Positions 1-6,156 of a stretch of 6,156 nt of DNA are shown here, in pieces. The first letter of the stretch is position 1. Each line of letters opens with the position of its first letter. A program made the position numbers and the translations under genes. Origin of the DNA: UBA4416 sp044353195. Lineage in GTDB: Bacteria; Bacteroidota; Bacteroidia; B-17B0; Aurantibacillaceae. The notes below the pieces were generated by a model. That model searched no databases, had not been told where the DNA came from, and saw only the letters and a list, made by a program, of their open reading frames with translations. The stretch spans positions 1-6,156 of the forward strand of contig JBILCJ010000138.1 of the NCBI GenBank assembly GCA_044353195.1. Reading direction: 5' to 3'.

Positions 1-2359
1 TTTTTTCTGCTTCAGGTGTATCAACAAATGCGCATTGAATACGAATTAAATCATTACCGGTACTCAATAACATATCACCTCGTCCAATTAATTGTTCTGC
101 TCCACCAGCATCTAAGATGGTTCGTGAATCAATTTTACTTGTAACCCTAAAGGCAATACGCGCAGGGAAATTGGCTTTAATAGTTCCTGTAATAATGTTA
201 ACAGATGGACGTTGCGTAGCAATAATTAAATGTATACCAATCGCTCTAGCTAATTGAGCCAAACGTGCAATTGGTGTTTCTACTTCTTTACCAGCAGTCA
301 TAATTAAATCAGCAAACTCATCGACAACCAAAACAATGTATGGTAAATATTTATGTCCTTCGTTTGGATTTAATTTACGATTAATGAATTTAACATTGTA
401 TTCTTTAATATTACGCACTTGTGCATCTTGTAATAAGGCATAACGGTTATCCATTTCAATACATAAGGAATTTAATGTATGAATAACCTTTGTATTATCA
501 GTGATAATAGCTTCTTCGGAGTTTGGAAGTTTTGCTAAAAAGTGACGTTCTATCTTATTAAACAAGGTTAACTCTACTTTTTTAGGATCAACCAGTACAA
601 ATTTAATTTGAGCAGGATGTTTTTTGTAAAGTAACGAAACTAAAATAGCATTTAAACCAACAGACTTACCTTGTCCTGTTGCACCTGCCATTAATAAGTG
701 AGGCATTTTTGCTAAGTCAGCAATAAAAATTTCATTATTAATGGTTTTACCTAATGCAATTGGTAAATCGTGTGTGGTGTTTTGAAATTTTTCGGAAGCA
801 ATGATGTTTCTCATCGGCACCATTTCTGGTGTTTGATTTGGAACTTCAATACCAATGGTTCCACGTCCTGGAATTGGAGCAATGATACGAATACCTAAAG
901 CGGCTAAACTTAAAGCAATATCATCTTCTAAGTTTTTAATTTTAGAAATACGCACACCAGGCGCTGGTACAATTTCATACAATGTCACGGTTGGTCCAAC
1001 AGTTGCAGAAATTCGTTCGATTTCTATTCCGTAGTTTTTAAGCGTTTTTACAATTCTATCTTTGTTGGCAACAAGCTCTTCATTATTTACTTTTCCATTA
1101 CCAGTTCCGTAATCAATGAGCAACTCTGGACTTGGAAATTGATAATGACCTAAATCAAGTGTTGGATCGTATTGACCAAACTCTTCAACTAACATAGCCG
1201 CTTTGATTTCATCGTCTAATGTGATTTGATTGATTTGAGGTTCTTCCTTTGCAAACTCAGGCTCTGAAACTAATTCATCTGCACTTGGATTTACAATTTC
1301 AAATTCTAAATCTTTTGTAACTGTTTGTTCAGCCTCCATTGGCAAAATATCAAAATCAACACTATCCGACACTTCACTAACGGCTTCTTGCTCTGCAACT
1401 TCTTGTAAAGTATCTTCGGAAACAGTCTCAGGATTTTTAGTTATGACTTCATAAATAAATGGTTCTTCTGATTCATCCTCAGTTATTACTTTTTCTTTCG
1501 TTGTATCATAAACAGTAGTTGCATGAGGATTAATTGAATTATGATACACGTCATTCAACTCGTCTTCAATCAAATTTTCGTTATCTAAACTAGGAATCAC
1601 ATCTTTTTTAATTTTAAAGGACATGTTTATACTTAAAACTAAAAATGATAACATTGCCACTACTAATACCACAATTGTTCCTAAAGCACCGACGTAATTA
1701 GTTAACTCTTGACTCCAGATATAACCATAACCTCCACCTAAATAATATAATTTATCATGAAATACAAATGAACTTGTAATGCTCAACCAAACCATGATAA
1801 ATAACCATTTAGCATTAAACAAAGAAGGTTTTGAAAATTGTCGTCCAATTAATTTTTGAACGCCATAAATAACTAAAACTGGCACTAAAATAAATGAAGA
1901 AACTCCAAACCATTTGTACATAAATAAATAAGAAGCGAGCGCTCCAAATTTACCTAACCAATTATAAACCTTAACATCAGGAGCGAAAAAATTTGCCAAA
2001 TCCGCTACTTTATCTTGGTCCAAATGATTATTACCTTGATGCCAAATAATAATATATGAAATACAAGAAATTAAAATAAAAACACCACTCGCTATTAATA
2101 ATAATCCGATTAGTTTTTGGGTACGTTCATTTTGATATATTTCAACGGCCTTTTGCCAACGTTCTCTATAACTCAAACTAGGTTCTGTATTTTCTTTTTT
2201 AGATTCTACTTTTTTTTGAGAATCAGCTTTAGAAACTTTTGATTTATTTTTTGTGCTTGAAGTAATTGTTTCTTCAATATCATTTTTACCAACCACATTT
2301 GAATCCATCACAGTTTCATCAACGGGTTTTTCTCTGAATTTATTTTTTGCTGTTGCCAT
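1..2359 (-). CDS. ftsK: DNA translocase FtsK (SpoIIIE/FtsK family), C-terminus cut by window edge
   Basis: This is the septum-anchored, ATP-driven DNA pump that moves chromosome ends through the closing division site; in studied relatives it also activates XerCD recombination at dif. The window holds 786 codons from the ATG at 2359. A charged, Lys/Glu-rich cytoplasmic tail (residues 1-80) precedes four hydrophobic segments at about 83-105, 136-168, 184-200 and 223-244. An acidic, low-complexity linker spans about 255-400, and the motor begins near Tyr406 (YQFPSPELL). Walker A is GATGQGKS (559-566, Lys565) and Walker B is VLVVDEF (Asp680, Glu681). The conserved ATQRPS (714-719) and GRGDML (759-764) follow. 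The reading frame stays open to base 1, so the end of the motor and any DNA-reading gamma domain lie outside. The start is the first ATG before the basic tail; no Shine-Dalgarno is seen, as is usual in this phylum. It lies 273 bp downstream of mtaB and is probably transcribed separately. The family assignment is secure; the dif/Xer role is family knowledge. Confidence 0.96.
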   Translation of the reverse strand, partial: MATAKNKFREKPVDETVMDSNVVGKNDIEETITSSTKNKSKVSKADSQKKVESKKENTEPSLSYRERWQKAVEIYQNERTQKLIGLLLIASGVFILISCISYIIIWHQGNNHLDQDKVADLANFFAPDVKVYNWLGKFGALASYLFMYKWFGVSSFILVPVLVIYGVQKLIGRQFSKPSLFNAKWLFIMVWLSITSSFVFHDKLYYLGGGYGYIWSQELTNYVGALGTIVVLVVAMLSFLVLSINMSFKIKKDVIPSLDNENLIEDELNDVYHNSINPHATTVYDTTKEKVITEDESEEPFIYEVITKNPETVSEDTLQEVAEQEAVSEVSDSVDFDILPMEAEQTVTKDLEFEIVNPSADELVSEPEFAKEEPQINQITLDDEIKAAMLVEEFGQYDPTLDLGHYQFPSPELLIDYGTGNGKVNNEELVANKDRIVKTLKNYGIEIERISATVGPTVTLYEIVPAPGVRISKIKNLEDDIALSLAALGIRIIAPIPGRGTIGIEVPNQTPEMVPMRNIIASEKFQNTTHDLPIALGKTINNEIFIADLAKMPHLLMAGATGQGKSVGLNAILVSLLYKKHPAQIKFVLVDPKKVELTLFNKIERHFLAKLPNSEEAIITDNTKVIHTLNSLCIEMDNRYALLQDAQVRNIKEYNVKFINRKLNPNEGHKYLPYIVLVVDEFADLIMTAGKEVETPIARLAQLARAIGIHLIIATQRPSVNIITGTIKANFPARIAFRVTSKIDSRTILDAGGAEQLIGRGDMLLSTGNDLIRIQCAFVDTPEAEK

Positions 2360-2411
2360 GCTTATATCTAATAAATGTAACGCAAAGGCTCCACTGAAAA
2401 TAAGTTAAATA

Positions 2412-2437
2412 GAAATGTTTTAAACTTTGAAATGTTT
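2412..2437. repeat. Pair of 9-bp direct repeats upstream of ftsK
   Basis: GAAATGTTT occurs at 2412-2420 and again at 2429-2437, 17 bp apart start to start, each followed closely by TAAA or AAA. It lies about 50-80 bp upstream of the ftsK start, where a regulator site could sit. The composition is so AT-rich that chance is a real alternative. Confidence 0.3.
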
Positions 2438-2474
2438 AAAATGGAATACGAAAAACGCTGATGTCAAAGATTCG

Positions 2475-2518
2475 AAAGGATTTTTGTTTGCCGAAAAAAA
2501 CCAAAAGGATTTCTGTTT
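2475..2518. repeat. Pair of 15-bp direct repeats, 29-bp spacing
   Basis: AAAGGATTTTTGTTT at 2475-2489 recurs as AAAGGATTTCTGTTT at 2504-2518, with one mismatch and a 29-bp start-to-start distance. The pair lies between the structured element and the ftsK start. It may be a local duplication in AT-rich spacer or a pair of binding sites; the sequence does not decide. Confidence 0.5.
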
Positions 2519-2550
2519 CAATTAAAACTTAAATAAAACTGAAATGGCCT

Positions 2551-2625
2551 AGCCCCGATTGAAGCGGCATCCTTTTTGCCTTTATTTCAAAGGTAAAAAG
2601 ATATAGCGGAAAGCGGGAAAAAGCT
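2551..2625 (+). ncRNA. Structured intergenic element, possible Flavo-1-like RNA (strand uncertain)
   Basis: Seen in the sequence: an apical stem pairs 2572-2583 with 2589-2600, 12 bp with one G-U pair and a 5-nt loop ATTTC. Below it, after a bulged C, AT (2569-2570) pairs with AT (2601-2602). A symmetric 11 x 11 nt internal loop follows (2558-2568 and 2603-2613), and both sides carry AGCGG (2563-2567 and 2605-2609). A basal stem pairs CCCG (2554-2557) with CGGG (2614-2617). An outer AGC (2551-2553) pairs with GCT (2623-2625) across five bulged adenines. From memory, elements with the same loop blocks around variable A/T stems recur between genes in flavobacteria. The conserved RNA motif called Flavo-1 is my best guess, but I could not compare it. 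The fold works almost equally well on either strand; plus is chosen only because that orientation looks more familiar. As drawn it is antisense to the genes, starting in the gap and pointing toward the mtaB 3' end. It could instead be an mtaB 3' processing or termination element, or a dispersed repeat. Confidence 0.5.
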
Positions 2626-2632
2626 TCAAAAA

Positions 2633-3982
2633 CTAAATAACAGGAATAGATTCAATAACTTCAATGCCCACAAAACCATCTTCAGTTAAGTGATTAGGAG
2701 TGATAGAAGTTAATTTATTAACTAAGGCTTCATTAAAAGGGTGTGCAATTTTCAAATAGTTTTCTGTAAAGCCATACATCGTTCCATTTTTATTTTCGTG
2801 TTCAAATAAAACTGTAAAAGATTTATTTAAATTTTGCTCATAAAAATGTCTCAACTTTTTTGCAGATAAAATTCGTAACATTTTATTTCTGCGTTTCCGT
2901 TCACTCATGTCAACAGCACCAGCTAAATGAATCGCTTCTGTGTTATCTCTTTCACTGTATGTAAACACATGTAAATACGAAATATCTAATTCGTTTAAAA
3001 AACGATACGTTTCATTAAAATGTTCTAATGTTTCACCTGGAAAGCCAACAATAACGTCAACACCAATGCAACAATGCGGCATTAATGCTTTAATTTTTGA
3101 TACGCGTTCTTGATACAACTCTTTTTTATATCGGCGTTTCATTAATGCTAAAATGTCATTACTTCCGCTTTGTAAAGGAACATGAAAATGTGGTGCAAAG
3201 TGCTTGGATTTTGCCACAAATTCTATTACCTCGTCTTTTAATAAATTTGGTTCAATGCTCGAAATCCGAATGCGCTCAATACCTTCAACGTTATCGAGTG
3301 CTTGTACTAAATCTAAAAAATTATATTCTTTTCGTTTTTTAGTTTCTAAATAGATGTCAATTCCATAACCAAAATCCCCTAAATTTACTCCAGTTAAAAC
3401 AATTTCTTTCACACCAGAATCTGCAATTTTTTTGGCGTTAGCCACAGCATTTTCTAAAGTGTCACTTCTACTCTTTCCTCGAGCTAAAGGTATTGTGCAA
3501 AATGTGCAACTGTAATCACAACCATCTTGCACCTTTAAAAATGAACGTGTTCTATCTCCTGCCGAAAATGAACCTTCAAAGGTATGAACATCAGAAATTT
3601 CGCAATTATGAATGTGCGTGTGCGTATGTTTTCCAGTATGAGAAATATAATTTAATAATTTAAATTTTTCGGAAGCTCCTAGTACAACATCAACTCCTTC
3701 AATATTCGAAATTTCATCTGGCTTTAATTGGGCATAACATCCAACAACAGCAATAAAGGTTTCTGGATTTTTTGAAAGCGCTTGTTTGACAATTTGCTTA
3801 CATTCTTTATCTGCATTTTCGGTCACTGAGCATGTGTTTATAACGCACACATCGGCACCTTGTTCCATAGCAACCTTAACAAAACCTTTTTCTTGCATTA
3901 ACCGTGCGATGGTTGATGTTTCTGAAAAATTAAGTTTACAACCTAACGTATGAAATGAAACGGTTTTTCCTTGAAATGGCAT
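2633..3982 (-). CDS. mtaB: tRNA (N6-threonylcarbamoyladenosine(37)-C2)-methylthiotransferase MtaB
   Basis: This cytoplasmic radical-SAM enzyme converts t6A37 to ms2t6A37 in tRNAs that read ANN codons, adding sulfur and a methyl group with two [4Fe-4S] clusters and SAM. The chosen start gives 449 aa, a normal family length. The N-terminal UPF0004 domain (about 7-110) has its cluster cysteines at Cys15, Cys51 and Cys82. The radical-SAM core (about 145-375) carries CxxxCxxC at Cys155, Cys159 and Cys162, and VPLQSGSN follows at 268-275. A TRAM-like RNA-binding end covers about 385-445. TLGCKLNFSET (12-22) is of the MtaB/YqeV type, unlike MiaB (GCxMN) or RimO (GCPKN). The frame could start 18 codons earlier at 4036, but that extension is hydrophobic and unlike the family. 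The ATG at 3982 comes just before the conserved start and directly after a -7 promoter box, which would lie inside the longer reading. An unusual HTHTHIH stretch occupies residues 119-125. Activity is inferred from homology. Confidence 0.95.
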   Translation of the reverse strand: MPFQGKTVSFHTLGCKLNFSETSTIARLMQEKGFVKVAMEQGADVCVINTCSVTENADKECKQIVKQALSKNPETFIAVVGCYAQLKPDEISNIEGVDVVLGASEKFKLLNYISHTGKHTHTHIHNCEISDVHTFEGSFSAGDRTRSFLKVQDGCDYSCTFCTIPLARGKSRSDTLENAVANAKKIADSGVKEIVLTGVNLGDFGYGIDIYLETKKRKEYNFLDLVQALDNVEGIERIRISSIEPNLLKDEVIEFVAKSKHFAPHFHVPLQSGSNDILALMKRRYKKELYQERVSKIKALMPHCCIGVDVIVGFPGETLEHFNETYRFLNELDISYLHVFTYSERDNTEAIHLAGAVDMSERKRRNKMLRILSAKKLRHFYEQNLNKSFTVLFEHENKNGTMYGFTENYLKIAHPFNEALVNKLTSITPNHLTEDGFVGIEVIESIPVI

Positions 3983-3986
3983 GGCG

Positions 3987-3994
3987 CAAAGATA
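3987..3994 (-). promoter_or_regulatory. Bacteroidota-type -7 promoter box of mtaB
   Basis: On the minus strand TATCTTTG matches the Bacteroidota housekeeping-sigma -7 consensus TAnnTTTG at every fixed base. Four bases (CGCC) separate it from the mtaB ATG at 3982, so transcription should start at or very near the start codon and give a leaderless or nearly leaderless mRNA. No TTG is present at the expected -33 distance; a T-run around 4010-4017 lies there instead. The call rests on the -7 match and its position. Confidence 0.6.
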
Positions 3995-4049
3995 AGATAT
4001 TTTTAGGGTAAAAAAAAGTTTGAACCTTGTCAGCACTTTTTAATTACCC

Positions 4050-4069
4050 AACTATCTTGTAAGATAGTT
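4050..4069. terminator. Perfect inverted repeat between yfhO and mtaB, possible terminator or operator
   Basis: AACTATCTT (4050-4058) and AAGATAGTT (4061-4069) are perfect 9-base arms around a 2-base centre. As RNA the inner pair would open to give an 8-bp stem with a 4-nt loop. It lies 30 bp past the yfhO stop on the minus strand, where a terminator would be expected, but no U-run follows (the minus strand reads GGGTAATTAAAAAG next). It lies about 55 bp upstream of the mtaB -7 box, so a dimeric regulator site is the alternative. Confidence 0.4.
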
Positions 4070-4098
4070 AGTATACGGCAACTGAAAGCTCATAAGCA

Positions 4099-6156
4099 TT
4101 AAAAAACTAATTCCTTTTTTTTGAATGCAAAAAAGAAACCACCAAACACGCCTGCTAAAACTAATAAAGAACCAATTAAAGCAATGCTATTTCCTGTTTT
4201 ATAAACCGTTGGTTCAAACTTAAATTCTACTTTATGCTTTCCTGCTGGTATTTCCATGCCACGCAATACATAATCCACGCAAGTGTGCGGTGTTAATTTG
4301 CCATCAATATAAGCATTCCAACCCTTTGGATAATAAATTTCAGAGAAAACTGCAAAACCTTTTTCTTTTGTATCAGCTTCATAAACTAAATCATTTGGCT
4401 TGTAAGATTGTAAGGTAATCTTACCCGAATTGTTATAACTAGCAGCAACCGTTGCTAACTCTTTATTTTTTTGCTGAAGAATAATATCGCGTTTAGTGTT
4501 TATGGTATGTAAACCAACAATTTCAGAATCAGGACTTGACACCACTTTTACATTTTTAATAAACCACGCATTGCCGTTGGTTGTTTTATTTTCAATTGGA
4601 ATGATAGCATCCTTGGTTGGTAGTAAAATATATTTGGTGTTCAACATATTCAATACACCTAATTTAGCCGTTAAAATTTGCATCAACGAATCACTTTGAG
4701 CAGATGTATTAATATCTTGATAAAAGGTTTTTATTTCACCGTCAATATGATGATCGATAATTTCTTGGTACTTTCTCAATTTAGCACCATGATATCCTCC
4801 AATGGATTTATGATAATATGAAGTTGTTGCATCGTTAAATGGAGATACTGATAAATTTAAAACTCTAAAGTCTAACTCTTTATCTGCCAACAACACTTCA
4901 TCGGCTGGTGTTTTTTGTGGAGGTGCATTGTACATGGACTTTGAAACAAAATTTTCTTTATTCAAATAACGAAATGCCACTGGCCATAAATCAGCAACCA
5001 TAAATATCGCCAATGATATATATAATAATTCTTTACTTAATTTCTTCATTAAAAATAAAAATAAAAACAACGCAGCTAGTGCTATAAATATAGCAGAACG
5101 ACGTGCATCACTTTTAAAAATGGCTTCACGTGCTTTGGATAAATTAGTTAAAAAATCAGGCATAAAGGCTGAAATTTGTGCGGCGTCAGCACCACTTTGT
5201 CCAAATTGATTGGCGATTTGTGTTTCCTCGCCTTCAGGAATAAATGAATTGGTAAGGCTTGGCATAAAAGCACTAATCAAACAAAAACCACCAATAACCG
5301 CTACTGAAATAATTACTATTTTTTTAATATCAATAAGCTTAGATGTGAATGGTAATTTGACCTGCTCTCCTTTTTCTACTAACTTAATAAATTGATTAAT
5401 TGCTAATACCGCTAACAACGGTATCGTTAATTCGGCAATAATTAAAATCATGGATACCGCTCTAAATTTATTATAACCTGGAACAAAATCCATAAATACA
5501 GATGTTAAGCCCATGAAATTTTTTCCCCATGATAAGGCAATTGATAAAAGTGTTGCTAATAACAAAGCCCATTTAATTGGATGATCAATGATAAACAAAC
5601 CTAAAAAAGCTAATAACATGACAATAGCTCCAATATAAACTGGTCCGCTTGTAAATGGCTGTGTGCCAAAATACGCACTACTACTAGCCACTTGTTCTCG
5701 CATTTGGCCATCCACCACTTTTAAAGCATCTTTATCAGCGTTTCCAATAGCGGCCGAAGGACCTCCTTTAAAATCAGGGATTAATAAAGTTCCTGTTTCT
5801 CCAACACCATAACTCCATTGTGTGGCGTAATCTTTGTCTAAGCCTGAAGTAGATATAGAACCTTTACTTTTTCCGCTTGCATCAATCGTTAATTCTGATT
5901 TACCACGAATGGTATAATTTCCATACTCGTATGTAGCTAATAAATTACCAGCATTTGGTAAAACGCTCATTAATGTGGCTCCTATAAAAAGTGCAGTTGC
6001 GATAAAAAATGGTTTTAAGTTCTTTTGCTTGAAAGCATACATCCCATAACTCAAAATAACTAAACCAAATAACATAAATCCATAATAAGAAATTTGAACG
6101 TGATTAGCATTTAACTCCAATGCCATGAATAATAACGTAACAGCAAATCCAAGCCA
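4099..6156 (-). CDS. YfhO-family multi-pass membrane protein, N-terminus outside the window
   Basis: YfhO proteins are large GT-C-like membrane proteins linked in some Firmicutes to glycosylating envelope polymers; the substrate in Bacteroidota is unknown to me. The frame is open to the window edge (685 codons before the stop), so the ATG at 6126 is probably internal: the residues before it (WLGFAVTLLF) look like membrane segment and the family usually runs to about 800 aa or more. Numbering from that Met, hydrophobic segments lie near 14-32, 40-57, 161-180, 186-200, 224-247, 268-289, 343-360 and 367-385, with a last one at 646-668. Family-like blocks are ATQWSYGVGETGTLLIPDFK (101-120), a PGYNKFR motif (216-222), NDATTSYYHKSIGGYHGAKL (431-450), NMLNTKYILLP (493-503) and FSEIYYPKGWNAYIDGK (594-610). 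The region at about 390-640 is a soluble, probably extracytoplasmic, domain. The protein ends in a basic tail, KKKELVF. It is followed by an inverted repeat and then mtaB, and no functional link to mtaB is evident. The family call is strong; the biochemical role is not established. Confidence 0.9.
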   Translation of the reverse strand, partial: WLGFAVTLLFMALELNANHVQISYYGFMLFGLVILSYGMYAFKQKNLKPFFIATALFIGATLMSVLPNAGNLLATYEYGNYTIRGKSELTIDASGKSKGSISTSGLDKDYATQWSYGVGETGTLLIPDFKGGPSAAIGNADKDALKVVDGQMREQVASSSAYFGTQPFTSGPVYIGAIVMLLAFLGLFIIDHPIKWALLLATLLSIALSWGKNFMGLTSVFMDFVPGYNKFRAVSMILIIAELTIPLLAVLAINQFIKLVEKGEQVKLPFTSKLIDIKKIVIISVAVIGGFCLISAFMPSLTNSFIPEGEETQIANQFGQSGADAAQISAFMPDFLTNLSKAREAIFKSDARRSAIFIALAALFLFLFLMKKLSKELLYISLAIFMVADLWPVAFRYLNKENFVSKSMYNAPPQKTPADEVLLADKELDFRVLNLSVSPFNDATTSYYHKSIGGYHGAKLRKYQEIIDHHIDGEIKTFYQDINTSAQSDSLMQILTAKLGVLNMLNTKYILLPTKDAIIPIENKTTNGNAWFIKNVKVVSSPDSEIVGLHTINTKRDIILQQKNKELATVAASYNNSGKITLQSYKPNDLVYEADTKEKGFAVFSEIYYPKGWNAYIDGKLTPHTCVDYVLRGMEIPAGKHKVEFKFEPTVYKTGNSIALIGSLLVLAGVFGGFFFAFKKKELVF

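Larger units (their letters stand above)
2360..2632. other. Intergenic region between mtaB and ftsK
   Basis: This 273-bp gap separates the mtaB stop from the ftsK start and holds no convincing reading frame. The half next to mtaB (about 2546-2627) is a relatively GC-rich structured element. The half next to ftsK (about 2360-2540) is very AT-rich and holds two pairs of short direct repeats. This is where an ftsK promoter would be expected, but I found no good match to the Bacteroidota TTG/TAnnTTTG pattern on the minus strand. Confidence 0.8.

Noticed and set aside
2381..2388. CCTTTGCG on the minus strand just upstream of ftsK as a -7 promoter box
   Set aside because: Only the TTTG half matches; the expected TA is AG, and no TTG lies at the -33 distance.
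2466..2475. AATCTTTG on the minus strand as an ftsK promoter
   Set aside because: It has one mismatch to TAnnTTTG, but the nearest upstream TTG is about 29 bases away, outside the usual spacing, in a very AT-rich region.
2551..2625. The structured element as a plain intrinsic terminator of mtaB
   Set aside because: After the 12-bp stem, on the minus strand, the sequence continues GATGCCGC and not a T-run, and the symmetric internal loops go beyond what a terminator needs.
3097..3342. Plus-strand open frame of 81 codons
   Set aside because: It lies fully inside mtaB on the opposite strand, has no recognisable domain, and overlaps sequence coding for conserved radical-SAM residues.
3608..3630. 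GT-rich tract as a phase-variable simple repeat
   Set aside because: It is short and interrupted, and it encodes an in-frame stretch of MtaB with no frameshift.
4496..4699. Plus-strand open frame of 67 codons
   Set aside because: It is antisense to the conserved C-terminal domain of the YfhO protein and has no promoter or family signature.
5210..5395. Plus-strand open frame of 61 codons
   Set aside because: It is antisense to a membrane region of the YfhO protein; the hydrophobic composition is a shadow of that gene.
6124..6126. ATG at 6126 as the true start of the YfhO gene
   Set aside because: The frame stays open to the window edge, the preceding codons read as a membrane segment, and the protein would be short for the family.

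Overview
The window comes from an AT-rich member of the Bacteroidota, most likely a flavobacterium or close relative. Three things point there: the protein sequences (a Bacteroidota-style YfhO membrane protein, an MtaB-type methylthiotransferase and an FtsK with a GATGQGKS Walker A), a promoter element of the Bacteroidota TAnnTTTG type directly at a start codon, and an intergenic structured element that resembles one I remember as recurrent in flavobacterial genomes. No database was searched.

All three genes lie on the minus strand, so transcription runs from high to low coordinates. Positions 6156-4099 hold the C-terminal part of a large YfhO-family multi-pass membrane protein whose start lies outside the window. 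After 116 bp with a short perfect inverted repeat comes mtaB (3982-2633), a complete radical-SAM tRNA methylthiotransferase. It appears to have its own promoter, with a -7 box that ends four bases before the ATG. A 273-bp gap (2632-2360) follows. It holds a roughly 75-nt two-part hairpin element with symmetric AGCGG internal loops and two pairs of short direct repeats. The last gene is ftsK (2359 to the window edge), the DNA translocase of cell division, which lacks only its extreme C-terminus.

The genes do not form an obvious pathway. FtsK acts in chromosome segregation at the septum, MtaB modifies A37 of tRNAs that read ANN codons, and YfhO is thought to act on cell-envelope glycans or polymers. 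The gaps and separate signals suggest three independent transcription units on one strand, not a dedicated operon. I see no mobile element, CRISPR array, tRNA or rRNA gene, and no coding frame outside the three genes that looks real. The least explained feature is the structured element at 2551-2625; the rest is ordinary core genome.
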